DNA from: Dendrophyllia cribrosa
Taxonomy: Eukaryota > Cnidaria > Anthozoa > Scleractinia > Dendrophylliidae
Assembly: GCA_024195265.1 (NCBI GenBank)
Contig: JAJLRJ010000008.1
Span: 25,037,932-25,101,931, forward strand
Length of the DNA: 64,000 nt
Reading direction: 5' to 3'
A model generated the notes under the pieces. The model was not told the origin of the DNA. It worked only from the letters and a program-made list of their open reading frames with translations, and ran no database searches. Shown here in pieces: positions 39,826 through 58,800 of the stretch. The number at the start of each line of letters is the position of its first letter. The first letter of the stretch is position 1. The position numbers and the translations under genes are program-made.

Positions 39826-40081
39826 TTCTAACTTTTTAGTCTGTGGTGTGACCATTCAAATGAAACCTCTTCAGCAGTACTTTTGCATGGTACCATATGT
39901 TCTAACTTTTGAGTCTGTTGATGGAATCCTATGGTGTGACCATTCAAATAAAACCTCTTCATCAGTACTTTTGCATGGTACCATTTGTTCTAACTTTTGA
40001 GTCTGTGGACGAAATCCTATGGTGTGACCATTCAAATAAAACCTCTTCAGCAGTACTTTTGCATAGTACCATTTGTTTTTC
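39826..40081 (+). repeat. 88-bp tandem repeat, three units
   Basis: TTCTAACTTTTGAGTCTG recurs at 39826 (14 bp shorter unit), 39900 and 39988. Each is followed by GGTGTGACCATTCAAAT-AAACC and AGTACTTTTGCATGGTACC. A degenerate relative lies at about 46568-46660. It is in the probable 3' flank of the preceding gene. Confidence 0.8.
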
Positions 40082-40179
40082 AGAATTTTACAAAATGGAA
40101 TTTTGGATTTTTTATGAATTTAAATATTTGACACTCTTGGGAATAAAAAGGGTTAAGCACGCGTCGCGAATAGTCCATT

Positions 40180-40440
40180 GACTATTGATAACAACTATTG
40201 TTGTTGTTGTATTGTTTATCATATTGTCATTTTAAGCGCTAGTCCGATTAATCGCTATTTTTCTGCATTTTCTACTTTATTTCCATGTTTGTATAGTCAG
40301 TTACTGTAAGTGTATACGTTTGTAATAGATTTTCATATGATTGTAATTTAGTATTTTAACAGGGCTCTACTTAAACTAGCTCAGCTAAATACATGTCCCT
40401 GTATAAATATTGATTAAAATAAAATAAATAAAAGAATATA
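40180..40440 (+). repeat. A/T-rich 3' end of a possible retroposon
   Basis: The segment ends CCTGTATAAATATTGATTAAAATAAAATAAATAA at about 40399-40432, nearly the same as 58208-58250 in crystallin intron 2 (CCTGTATAAATATTGATTT). A shared 3' end with A-rich tail suggests a non-LTR/SINE family; the 5' limits are unclear. Confidence 0.4.
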
Positions 40441-40582
40441 AACTGAACTCAGCGCTGCCTTCAGTTGGGGACGGAGAGATGCTGTGAACAGCCATCGAGA
40501 ATGGTGCTTCTCTGGAAGATTGTGTACTTTATAACCTCAGGCTCAATTTAAAAAAAAAACGTTCTTCTGTAAACAACAACAT

Positions 40583-40803
40583 AATGTAACAAAATAACAA
40601 CATACGACAATATAGTTAACACTTCGTAATTGTAATTGTATTGATATCTAAATAACTCCAAAAGTGAATGCCGGGAATTATGCCTGCATTCCATTGTTAT
40701 GGAGTAGAAAACAGATACTCCTAAACTTAAGCTACGGACACGACTCCATGTAACAATTGCGATGTGTTAACTACATTGTCGTATGTTGTTATTTTGTTAC
40801 ATT
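40583..40803. mobile_element. MITE with 40-bp terminal inverted repeats
   Basis: AATGTAACAAAATAACAACA... at the left and its inverse ...TGTTGTTATTTTGTTACATT at the right pair over about 40 bp. 221 bp, no ORF. Target duplication not clear. Confidence 0.85.
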
Positions 40804-40809
40804 GTTTTT

Positions 40810-43800
40810 TTTTTTTCATTTTTAGTTACCTGGTTACGAGTATTAGTTTTCATGCATTGTTACATGAAGTCGTTTCATATTCAAAACAAATATGGCGACC
40901 AACCGAGGATTTGTAGTCGCATATGTAAATGTATGTTGAAAGTAAATGCAAATTAGGTTTACTTCCAATCAGTATGATGTTAAGTAACACTTTCTTGGCT
41001 TCGGTAAACAAAATTTCACAAAAATGTTTCTATTTATATTTTTCAGTCAAAATAGGTGTAACCAGGGATGAAAATTAGCACTCGCCCAGGCGAGAGGAGT
41101 ACAAATTGTACATTTTTTGGTGCAGTTCGGAAAGGCACTCGCCCAAATGGCAAGTACTGTCAAAATGAAGTTTCCAACCCTGTGTAACCTGATCTGAAAA
41201 CCAATTAAGGGTGGAAAAACGTTAAGGATTTTCAACAAACAACAGTGTACAGCATAACTGGTTGTTATAAGATACAATAAATATCATACACACATGTATA
41301 ACCTGAATAAAAAAATGGGTTTGGTGAGGTCAAGTCTTCATGAGTAAGTTGACTGGCGAGTTGAAACGACTGGGACAATCATATGGAAACATTAACCGGA
41401 TGATCGCAAACAACCTTGGTCTTTTGCATAGAACTGGCTTTTATCCGGACCGCTAGAACAACCATGAAAAATAGGTCCGCAATGCGTACATGAGTGAGCT
41501 TACGATGAAAATTTGCACGGAAATATCTAGAGACGGAATTTGTGATGTCGAAAATGTTACTGTCAAAGATATTAAGCTAAATGAGAAATACACCATAGGC
41601 TGTCTGCCTCTGATTTTTCATAAAAACTATTTAACGATATAATGTGGTACTGTCACAGGTATGGAAACACAACTTAAAAAATGGTTCATTGACTGTATAA
41701 CTGGTGCAAGTGTTCCAAGTCCAAGAGATGTGATAAAAACACATGTCCACCAAGCACCATTGTGGCTTGCAACTTAACGTCTCAAGAGCTTCTGTATTGG
41801 AAAAGTATCTTGGTTTGTCGAGGATGATTTTTTGTTTTGTTGGACTGGAAGATCGTTCGTTAATTTGGTATCGTTTTTGTCACGCTATGTAATGTCACTA
41901 CAAGGACCGAGTTATCATCATTGTCATCATCAAAGTTATCATATTAGCAAATTTCTGAAAAAAAATGTAAATCATATACAGCAGTCCCTCTGTTAAGCTG
42001 AAACCCTCAGGACCTTGAGAACCATTTCCAGTAAAGGACTGGTGAATACATATTTTGGGTTTTTGAGAAATGACCACTTGATAGAGGAAGTACTGTAACT
42101 GTGAACATGAACAAAATTCTAGATCAACCGCACATGGATTTACACAAGGATGGGTGCCTATTTGAAATAGGTGTTTATTTGAAACAGTGTCTGACAAACA
42201 AACGTGGTCGGGTTTCACATGTAAGGAGTGGTAAAACCCCATACTGACAGTAAAGATTGACACCATTTTACTCAAGGCAGGCAATGTTATCTTTTAATCA
42301 AAATATATAAATTTAAAGATCAATTTAATAAAACTTTTACGCTTGTAGCTATTGTTTCAGAGGTCTGAAACAATAACTACACTTGTAAATTACAGCTGTA
42401 AAAGTTTTATGAAATTGAGCCCTGGTTAGTGCTTATAGCATGTAGCTGTTTGCATACAGTATCAGCATTGCCAACAATAACAGTAAAACATTAACATTTA
42501 TTCTCAAGTTTTTTTGGAATGTAGGTAGCTGTAACAAGTATAGTTAACTTACATTTTAAACTTAGTAACATCAACGTTTTCAAACAAAAACTTTTCAACG
42601 TTTTAGTGTAACTGCACTTAACCCAGATTTGTGTCTCTATTAAAAGACATTATTTGTTCTCCGAAGAGAATTCATCGTTTCCCGAAGGAAATATTTTGTT
42701 CCCAGAAGGGAATTATATGACCCTGAGACAGGGTTATGGATTGCCAGATGTTGTACATGGAGCAATTCGCAATGCTGGACTGCACAAGTCACTCGGCGGC
42801 CATCACAGCTGTCTTTAAAACTACATCTCGGTGATCTAGGGAACCTTTTGTTGGCGAAGATTTTGTCTACACCGTCAAAATATCTGAAAAACTCTTTACG
42901 TGAAAACAATAGACACATTGCTTGAATGCTGTGCCTGATTACTGGTGCAATATAACACGAAAACATCGTAAATTTCGAGTCTCTTACCTCTCTTTCTCCA
43001 ACGGCGAAAAAACGTGGTTGCTTTTTGATATCGAAAATACGTCGTTCGTTATCCGGGATGATCCGGGATCAGTTCGCAGCACTTCGTGTTCAACCTCGCT
43101 CATATTCGCGTGTTCGTGCTCTCATCGTTCGTACGGAAATAAACAATATCTGTTCGAGACCAGGCGCCGTGATACCGAAGACAACCCGAAGATTGGACTA
43201 CCACGGACTTACGGACACTTCCCATGACATAGAGTGAGATTACACTTCATGTAAGCTCACTCAAAAATATAAAGGGAATCATATGGAAACCATTCACACG
43301 ACAGAGACAACCAAGGTGATCCAAATCTATCCCAGAAAACATCAGTTTGTCCCAGAATTTATTTCTCGACTGCATGCTCCAACTCTTTCAGACAACCAAG
43401 GCGATTATATGGAAACCCTATAGTCGTCTGGATCGTCCCAGTTGTCTCAATAGTTTTTGAAACGGCTGGGACGACCGAGACGACCCAGACGATTACAAGG
43501 GAACCAGGCTTTCACCAGCCTGTTTTTGTAGCATAAAGCTACTGAGAGTATCAGTACTCCTCACTGGATGAGATGCTAGTTCACCACAAGGTTACCCCCC
43601 AGTATTGTGTTTACTGCATGCAATGCAGGTACCCACAATGTGGAGAAAAGTTTCTTGACGGAATAACCTAACAAAGGGTGGAGGATTTTGTACCAATCAA
43701 TTAAACAATGAAAAGGCATGTTGAATTGAAAAGTATAGTATTTAACTTAAAATACAGTTATAAACAAAACTGAAAAATGGCTAAATAGTGGGTGTAGATT

Positions 43801-44502
43801 TTGACAGACTGGACCATGTACCACGCCAACACAAAGTAAATACTGAAAGGCAAATTAAAAGCTGAATAGGCAAGTATATTTTCTACACCTTCTGATATCA
43901 AGATTTGTGTTGAAAAAAAAAGACAGTGACACAAAGAAATAGGAACCTTTTGCAGAATTCATATATAGACTATTATTTTTTCTCTTTCCCTGCCTGAAAT
44001 GAATGAAACAAACAACAAACTAGACTTCAATATTTTTTGCATAATACCTGTAACGTCCCAAGTTCTTACATGTAGCTGTTTGCCACGTTTTGTTTGTTTG
44101 TTACTGTTTTCTCCTCTTGGATCATATTGTCTTTTTGTAACATAACACGCTTGTAACCAACCAAACAGAAGGCACCAATATTGTAATAATATTTCTTATT
44201 TATTTTGTAAATACATGTACACAGCATTAGTAATCGCACCTTTTCTTTTAACTTAACTGATTAATTTAAAAAAAAATTGTTTTGTCCTCAATAAAAAAAA
44301 AAGGACCAGATTTTCACAAGCTTTGGTGTACCATTTCATTATAATTTAAACAAAGGTACAGTAGACAAATTTAAAAAATTCAAATTAAAAAAAAAAATTA
44401 AATACTGTAGGTCACAAAAGGTAAAGAAAGTAAGTTACAACTCTGACCACTGTTCTACAGACCTTGCTCCTCTGATGAATAAAATCTTTCTAGCTGTCTG
44501 AT
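40810..44502. other. Intergenic between the repeat-protein gene and MRPS23
   Basis: No supported gene. Items seen: a hairpin at 42318-42420 (AAAACTTTTAC and TATTGTTTCAGA pairing with their inverses around GG), and a repeat at about 43255-43505 with a purine/pyrimidine palindrome (TCGTCTGGATCGTCCCAG / CTGGGACGACCGAGACGA). The minus-strand open frame 42640-42966 has no recognised relative. AATAAA on the minus strand (TTTATT near 44195-44200) could end the MRPS23 transcript. Confidence 0.4.
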
Positions 44503-50587
<6,085 letters not shown>

Positions 50588-50591
50588 CTTG

Positions 50592-50624
50592 TCAAGACAT
50601 GCGAGATGTTCTGCGCGCCGCCAT
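50592..50624 (-). promoter_or_regulatory. MRPS23 leader: uORF and YY1-like AAGATGGCGGC
   Basis: On the minus strand CCAAGATGGCGGCGCGC (about 50613-50629) matches the YY1 consensus AAGATGGCGGC common at animal housekeeping promoters. Its ATG opens a 10-codon uORF that stops (TGA, 50592-50594) four bases before the MRPS23 ATG at 50587. The site could mark the transcription start, in which case the uORF may or may not be in the mRNA. Confidence 0.5.
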
Positions 50625-50872
50625 CTTGGATTCAAAGCACTTGTGAAGTTGTCCGCTGAACATACGTGCCCCTGAAGGTAACTGAGAACGAGATAGCCTG
50701 CGAGCAAGCTCTCGGGCTCGGGTTTGGGTGAGCTTGATTATTTCCTTGTGTTCTATTTTGATCAGGACATGAGGGTCATATCATCAATACAACTAGTCCA
50801 GAATGTGACAGAACTTTGGATTTGACCATTTCTTGAACCGATGAAAAAACAATCACTCCTTCCATGGCGTTG

Positions 50873-51240
50873 GGGGGGGGGGGCTCCCATATAAAAATGA
50901 CGGAGGTGCTCGTCGTACCTTTTAGGGGTCAAAATTTGTAGATTGGTACCGCTTAGGGTACTAAAATCTAAAATGACCACCGTTAGAATTATGGCGGTAC
51001 CTTTTATGACATGAGCCGAAAAAATATTACATCATCATCATCATCATCTTTATTTAAAAACACGGTAAATACATCAGGCATTGACTATGACATGTGTTGT
51101 TTGGTACCTCTGACTTAGGGGTAAATATTTTTTTAAGCCACGCCCATCAAACGAGATTCTAGTACCTTTTAGGATATATTTCGAAAATTTCCGACGAGCA
51201 CCCCCGTCATTTTTATATGGGAGTCCCCCCCCCGGGGGGC
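50873..51240. mobile_element. MITE with G-run/C-run termini
   Basis: Left end G(n) then CTCCCATATAAAAATGACGG and GTGCTCGTCG. Right end CGACGAGCACCCCCGTCATT then TTTATATGGGAGTCCCCCCCC. Interior GGTACC motifs occur in both orientations, plus a (CAT)n microsatellite at about 51024-51044. The homopolymer runs are the element's own tips. Confidence 0.8.
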
Positions 51241-51509
51241 GTTCCCTCCTTCCTTTTTGTTACTTCGAAATAAATTTTTGACAAGTCACCTTTGCAAAAC
51301 AAACCAAACCGTGCCAACGAAGTAACCTTTTTGACTTCCAGTTCACCACGAGCTCCGACCTCTCGAAAAGGCAATTATCTCAGCTCCTTTATTCCACAGA
51401 AGTCAGTTTCAGATAATTATTATTAATCTTACAATAACGTTTTGTCTGAAAAGCACGAACAAGTCATTGCCGAAATGCATTTTCACTTCAACTCTCCCTT
51501 TAACTTTTA

Positions 51510-51705
51510 TCTCGTGAATACGCGAAGCGTTGAACGAGATAAAGTATACGGGGACAAATATGGGGACGGCGTTGAAGGAAGGGGAGGGTGAGGAGTTGGA
51601 CGCAGAGGGTGGGGGGTCGGTAGAGCAAAACGAGTATGGGAGGGGAGGGGAAGGTCAAGGGTTTTTTTTTCGTATTCACGAGTTGGCTCATAGGAGTCTT
51701 TGATT
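51510..51705 (+). repeat. Dispersed repeat with G-rich centre, copy 2 of 2
   Basis: Begins CTCGTGAATACGCGAAGCG and ends CGTATTCACGAGTTGGCTC; the purine-rich centre (GGGGAGGGTGAGGAGTTGGA) matches 12945-13235. Confidence 0.6.
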
Positions 51706-52091
51706 CACCTTCCGCCATCCCCTTATCTTTGGGACTGTGCAATAATTATTGGGGAGGGGGGTTGGAAAACCAGAGGGGGGGAGGGGGGGCATAAAGTAAA
51801 ATCAAAGCAAGGATAGGGGGGGGGGGCTCAAAGTAAAATAAGTCACTCAAGAGGAGGATGGGCCCTATTTTATTTCATATGTTTATAGTTCTCACTGAAA
51901 GGCTTGATGATCTGTTCTGTGGCTGAACTGCAATTTCAATCTGTTGCAATACGATTAACTATTCTTCTCTATAATATAGAGACGAATATTGTGATAAAGC
52001 GTTTCTGGCTTTTTTTAAATTTGAATAGCCCAGTTTCGATATATTAAAATTCAACTTGAAACAAAAGACATCACTGCAAGGCTTAGGGGAA

Positions 52092-53051
52092 CAGGGACCG
52101 CGGAGCTGGGGGGTCCGGGGGGGGGGGGGGGGGGGGCACGTGTCCCCCCAATAATTTTGCCGCAATTGTAAAAAGTCCTTATAAAAATTTAAAGAGAAAA
52201 AGTTTAGAAAAGAAACTCACTTGTTTTGTTTGTGATTTTGTTTTACGCTTTGTAAAACTTTTATTCTACGCAAAACAGCTTTGTTTTGCTTTGCGGCGGA
52301 CCCATGCAATTCAATTAGCTAAATAAACATCCAAAATCCATCGGAAATGTGCCATGTATGCGTACGTGACTTCAATAGTTCCTTTCATTTCCTTACAACA
52401 AACATTAGTAGGAGTAGCATCTCTGTAGCAGTATCGTCGCGTAGAATTCCCAGTCCAATGAGGTGCTTCTGGCGAACGTTCGTTTTCAACAGCAAGGAGA
52501 ATAAAATCCGGGCTTAGAGCAAAAGCGCTTCAATCACGTGGCCTTGCTAAACACCCACAAGACCCGTACCGATAACTTACGACTTGTGGATGTGGCAAAC
52601 GAGTTTATAGCAAGAAATGAAAACAGGAAAAGAAATTTTGGTACTTTCACAGTGCAAGATCTTTTACCATGATCAGTGGGATTTTACAGACTGGTTTTGA
52701 TTTCATCGTTACTAATATTACTGTTGCTGTTTTAACATGTTCATGTTCAGCTGTTTTTGTGTATCACTGCTTAATAAAAGCAATGAGCACTAGTTTCGAC
52801 TCAAACCCTGACCTCACTTGACTGATTCAACATGAAAAAGTTGAGCTGCTAATGTTTATAACGCACTTCATCTTATATAAATTCACGACCATTTTTTACG
52901 ATTATCAATTTTAAATGCATTTCTAGCGATTCTGGAAGCTCAAATTTTCAAAATTTCAGGCGGATCATGCCCTCGGACCCCTCTAGAAAACTCGCGCCGT
53001 CGGCGCTCGGGATAGTGCCCCCGCAATCTAAAACATTTTCCGCGGTCCCTG
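52092..53051. mobile_element. 960-bp element with CAGGGACCGCGGA ends
   Basis: CAGGGACCGCGGA (52092-52104) and its inverse TCCGCGGTCCCTG (53039-53051). A G run of about 19 lies just inside the left end (to about 52136), followed by CACGTGTCCCCCC; near the right end is a GTGCCCCCGC block. CAGGG ends recall hAT-like elements, but no 8-bp target duplication is evident. No transposase frame seen. Confidence 0.65.
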
Positions 53052-53548
53052 ATTAAAAAAAAACAAATGGGAAGGGACTCTTACCATGTATGTCTATAAA
53101 ATTCGATAGTCGGACATCAGCTTTGCACAGCTTACATAAGTTTAATCGGCGCGGGGGCATTTGGTACTGAAGGCCAAAGTCCAATTTGCTTTCCAGCGCG
53201 TGATCAGCAAATTTATTTCTAGGTTTCCGTTGCGACATTCCGGGAAATGATTTCGAATGTCATTATTGTTGTTGTTTATTATTTTAAGATCGGGGCCGTT
53301 AGCACTGTCTGCCTATAGGTACCTGCGAGACGTGGCTCCACTGTTTGACAGAGATTTGCTCATGTTAAAACACTGATATTAATCAAAAGCAGTAGCAAGT
53401 GTACAGACTGAAGTTCTTAGCTTCTGCTGAATTAAGACTGAAAAATAAATTAAAACAGCAAAGTTTTATTGGGCGCAAAGTGACCATGGAAAACTTTTGA
53501 ATTAGATGTTTTATTTACACAACGCCGGTTATTTTCGTTGGCTATTAA

Positions 53549-55277
53549 GGTGGCTCGACTGGGTTTTTTGGCGACACAACATCCCAACTTTGAACGGCTG
53601 ATACTTCACTGTCTGATCTCGGTCAGGCAAGCTGCTTCACACATATACTAGAGATGAAATGAACTTTCCAAAAAAGTAGATTTGATTGACATCGGTGTTA
53701 CCATAACAACGATCTGATGACGTCATGGTTTTTGCATATTAGTAATTTTCCCAACATCAAGACCTAAACTTTTAAAATGACTGTCTGCCTCTTATAGTCT
53801 AGATGTATGTCTTCAAGACTGCAAAGTTTAAAAAAATTCTATGAGAACGTTTTCGAATAAAATTGGGTTGAATATTTTCAATCAAAAATTTAAAGATTCG
53901 CATTACTTTATGTTATTTCGTCGATACCAGCGTTTTCCTGACAAATTGACACAATATTTTCACCATATATTATTCATGTGACATAAAACTACATTCCTTG
54001 AAGGTTTCATCCTGTTTGCTTCACTAGATTTCAGTTGATGTGATCAGAAGAAATGTCTCAAATATGCTCATTCTACTCACAGAAGTAACACTTTTGTTAG
54101 GAAAGCGTTTATTTAAAAACTAGTCGATGAAATTTTTTTAAAATCTTTTGATCTAAAGTTATACATGTAATGCACGACCTCTGCAAATTTCAAGTGCATT
54201 GAATCATTTTAAGGGCGCGAAATACAATTAAAAGTATAGGAGACTTTTGCATTCGTCTTCCAAAGTTTCATTGCCGTATTATTTGTTGACAGCTGGTTTA
54301 TTTCAGGACTTTCTCTTTTGTCTACATTCTACATATTTGTGCACTTCTGAATAAATTTTAAACGTGTTACATGTGCATGACCGCAGCCTTATGTTAATTG
54401 TCATTGTAGTCATTGTACTATGAAAAGAATTTTCACGATCGCTTTGGAGCATGCAGGCATGGCAAACGTGTTGTTTCAAAAGCGCACAAATATGTAGAAT
54501 GTAGACAAAAGAGAAAGTCCTGAAATAAACCAGCTGTCAACAGATAATACAGCAATGAAACTTTGGAAGACGAATGCAAAAGTCTCCTATACTTTTAATT
54601 GTATTTCGCGCCCTTAAAATGATTCAATGCACTTGAAATTTGCAGAGATAGTGCATTACATGCACAACTTTAGATTAAAAGATTTAAAAAAAAATTCATC
54701 GACTAGTTTTTAAACAAACGCTTCCCTAACAAAAGTGTCACTTCTGTAAGTAGAATGAGCATATTTAAGACATTGCTTCTGATCACATCAACTGAAATCT
54801 AGTGAAGCAAACAGGATGAAACCTTCAAGGAATGTAGTTTTATGGCACATGAATAATATATGGTGAAAATATTGTGTCAATTTGTCAGGAAAACGCTGGC
54901 ATCGACGAAATAACAGAAAGTTATGCGGATTTTTAAATTTTTGATTGAAAATATTCAACCCAATTTTATTCGAAAACGCTCTCATAGAATTTTTTCAAAC
55001 TTTGCAGTCTTGAAGACATACATCTAGACTATAAGAAGCATACAGTCGTTTTAAAAGTTTAGGTCTAGATGTTGAGAAAATTACTAATATGCAAAAACCA
55101 TGACGTCATCAGATCGTTGTTATGGTAACGCTGATGTCAATCAAATCTACGTTTTTAGAAAGTTCATTTTATCTCTAGTTTATGTGTGAAACAGCTTGCC
55201 TGACCGAGCTCGGACAGTGAAGTATCAGCCGTTCAAAGTTGGGGTGTTACGTCACCAAAAAACCCAGTCGAGCCACC
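53549..55277. mobile_element. 1.73-kb fold-back transposon with TTAA target duplication
   Basis: Two ~800 bp arms in inverted orientation (left from GGTGGCTCGACTGGGTTTTT, right to AAAAACCCAGTCGAGCCACC), about 90% identical by eye, with a ~130 bp centre near 54350-54480. TTAA flanks lie at 53545-53548 and 55278-55281. The paralogous site in copy C (about 63622-63632, GTTATTAACTTCC) has a single TTAA and no element, directly documenting the insertion. No coding capacity. Confidence 0.92.
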
Positions 55278-55870
55278 TTAACTTCCCTTTTAATTTCGCC
55301 TTCCCCGTTAATTTATTATCCGGTATTTTGACTACAAGTTTCTGTTTTCCAAAGCGAGTGAAAGGCGGAAAATTAGCACTTGCGTATACTCTTATCTACC
55401 TGGAAGGAAGATGACCATGCTAAATTGCGCAAATTGTGTTTGTTACTAACTGCGTTGAAGTAGGGCTCGCTCTCGAGTTTTGATTCGGTTTGATTATTTT
55501 AAAAAAACTTCAACTTTTAGAAAGTATCTTCAATCACCACACCTCGTTGCTCCGGGTACGTCCAAATGGAGCATGGTGTACAGGAAACAGATTCTTCACT
55601 ACTTTCATATGAAACTGATATATTTAGTCCCTTTAATTCCCTTTGTCGTGAATACTATCTATGTGGATATCGTAAACTGCACTTCTGTATTTTACTTCGG
55701 TCAAGAGAACATTGTTGTGGATATAAACGTTTCGTCTCTTCTAAGAGCTGGCTGGTTTTCTGCCCTTCTCTCGCGCATCGCAGAAGCGGCTGTTACGCAT
55801 GCTAGGGTTCACGGAAATTTCGTATCACCTGACAATGTTTTATTTCTTATGGCGTTTCTTTACCCTTATC

Positions 55871-58800
55871 ATGGCAGAAAGAACAGTACCTAATCTTAAA
55901 ACACCAGCTAAGGTGAGCACAAACAAGAATATGGTCAGTTTATTTCTTCATGTTATTCAATTCATCGGGTTCAACCCTGCATGGCTATTGAATGAGATGG
56001 TGTGCCATCCCGTTAAGAATGGCGGACAAACATGGAAATGCACTGATGCCCAAATCCTTGCCTAAGGAAACGATATTAACCTCAAGTGGTTTGTTTTGAT
56101 GAAGTCGGCTTCATTGAAAGCAAAGCCGCATTTGCTTGCTTTTTAGTTTAATTGGTTAATAAATCATTAGATTATGTTCATCTTATCTGCGATAATGACC
56201 TGATGATTACTTACAACTTTGACCCTTCATGAAAAAAAAGGAGCACTTAATAGTTATTCGCGCGTGGATTGACATTAGGATTATGGCTTCGAATCTTAGA
56301 TACCAATTAAACAATATCACACAACAAACCCTAAAGAAAATGAGTTGCCAGTGCATTTCCAATATTTTAAGTTATCTGTGTTATCATGATTATTTGAAAT
56401 TAAACTTCCTGTTCATCTTAAAGTTAATCTTCCAGTTCATCTTCTATGAACTCAACAACTTTTCTGTTTACATTGTCTATTTGCTTAAATCGTGTGAAAT
56501 GAACAATAGGGATATATACGAGACATCACATTATGGAACATTTTGCCCGTTGTCTTTCAGACTGGACTGCATTGAAATCAAGGTGATTCAATCGGGTTCC
56601 GAGATTCGTTATTTGTACCCCTCTCTTTTTTTCTGATCGTTATACCCATTGCAAGTGTACGGTGAGTTTCTGTTAGTATTGATATTGTCACTGATTTTAT
56701 TTGAGTTGATGGCAGCGGCTAAGAAAGTAAATGACAAATATCATTGAAGAAATAATAAAGATACATATGAGTAGGTTTATTTTGCACGGACCTGTTGAGT
56801 AGTTGATATGCAATTTTATGTTAAACAAACCTTATTATGACAGGAAAGACTTTTAAGACTCAAGAGGCCAATGAGATTCATGCTCTTTATGATAGACATC
56901 ATGAAGTGTCCCCTAACCCTAATTCTCACCTAAACGCAAGCAATTCTGTCAAACATGAAGTCATATGCAAATGACAAATAATTGTGTGTAATATGAAGTA
57001 CCCAAGGTCCGAGTTACCTGCATTTCTGGACATGAGTGGTTTGTTAACAGATCGAAAGAAATGAGATGTTTGCCGGAAGCAATAATTTCAACAAAAAGAG
57101 TGCGTTCCCAGGCGTACACGTGACCTATTTGTTAAGTGTCATTAAGTGATGTTGATTTAGAACGTGTGAGAGTAAACTGACATCTCTTGAACAACGCGAA
57201 TCTCGGGAATTGTCTTGTCGAATTTATCGTCGTCGTTTAAGATCGAGGTAAGATCCAGGTTCCGAGCACAATGTTTGTGGAGTCCTGCTCCACAAACAAC
57301 TGACAAATTGTGCTTCATTAAGTACACATGTAGTCTTTCCTTTACATTATTATTTTTACAAAAAAAAAAATTATGTTAATAGCACAATGTATTTTTTGAG
57401 TTTTTAAATATTTCTTTTAGTGAGTCAACAGTTTAGTTATTATACAGTATTACAGCTTGTAATAATAGCAAACTGGTTTATATACGTACGTGATACCGTG
57501 CTGTGTCTCGGTCGCTATTAGGCTTTTTCAAAAGCGCACACGCACACTGATCAGTCAACCGGCAGGTTAATACAAGATTAAACAATTTCTACCTTTCGGT
57601 ACCTTTCAATGTATAAGAAGACATTTCGCTTGATAGGGTTTCTTAAATTAAGTTCACTTGATCTTTGAAACGTTTTTCCACATTATCACTGAAAACGGCG
57701 CGCTCTCTGCGTAGAAGATCCGCGACGAGAATAAACGAAGGTGGTTCCTTGTGATTGCTTCACTTTCATTTGAAATGACTTGATTGGTGTTCATGGAGCA
57801 ATTTCCGATTCATCTTTCGCCATTTATAAATAATAAGGTTTGTTTAGCCTAAGGTTTCTCAAACGCGGAATAACATTTTTAATGTTTTCTTTTGTGCTTA
57901 AATTTTAGATCGGTATAATGAGTACAGTGACTGTGATACTGTTTGGGGGTGAAATGTATGGCGGACAAAAACAAGTAAGTTTAAACCGATTTATGACATT
58001 GTTCAAAGTACTAAGTAAGTTGCGATACTTTCAGACGTGTATGAAACGATACCAAATGTACTGTGCTTTTGGAGCATTGATGCGGCCGATTCTGTTTAAT
58101 ACTGACATGGAAATAGCTTGGTTATTTCAATTGTTGGCTAGTACTGTTGCCCCATTCATGGTAGTTCGGTTGTTATGTCAGGACTCCATTTAAACTAGCT
58201 ATGCTAAACTGAATGCTCCTGTATAAATATTGATTTAAATAAAAATAATAATAAAATCAGGTTTTTTAAATGCATAGCAAAATAAAAATAAAAAGCTCAT
58301 ATAGTAGCAATAACATTTAAGGCTAAAGGCTGCATTAATGTTGCCTCGTAAAAGAAAACTTTTTTTCGTTTCCTATAATAACTGAGAAATCGTAAAAAAA
58401 ATCCAACTGAAGTTTCTAAATTTGACAATTCCTGACTTTCCGCATTCACCCACAAACAACTAGTGCGGTGTCATCTTTTATTTATAGGAATTAGAGGAAA
58501 GTTCTCCAGACTTACCAGACCTGACGAATACTTTCCCCGAAGGTGTGCGCTCCATTATTTTTGAAGAAAACGCCAAGAAATGGCAGGTGTTCACCAAAGT
58601 GGGATATCATGGAGCAAACGTCATCTTACAACCAGGTCGACGCTACCCACGTTTAGATGATATGGGTTTGGAAAACCCTGCCAACAGCATGCGAAGGTTC
58701 TCCTTCGTAAAGGTAATATCTATTGAGATTATAAAGCTTATACGGCGAAACAATGTTAAAATTGTTTCTTATTATTTTATTTTCAGTCTGCGGCGGTGTA

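Noticed and set aside
39826..40081. CRISPR-like or functional direct-repeat array
   Set aside because: Contiguous 88-bp tandem repeats without unique spacers in a eukaryotic genome; an ordinary minisatellite.
42640..42966. 108-codon minus-strand open frame
   Set aside because: No recognised domain. It overlaps repeat-like sequence (reiterated GAAGG-AAT motifs at 42664-42712).
55480..55893. 137-codon open frame just upstream of the crystallin start
   Set aside because: In copy C the corresponding sequence has a 2-bp length difference in the T run (about 63826-63838), breaking the frame; better explained as 5' flank or leader.
56229..56636. 135-codon open frame in crystallin intron 1
   Set aside because: Low-complexity AT-rich translation, no family resemblance, and the copy B counterpart is interrupted by insertions.
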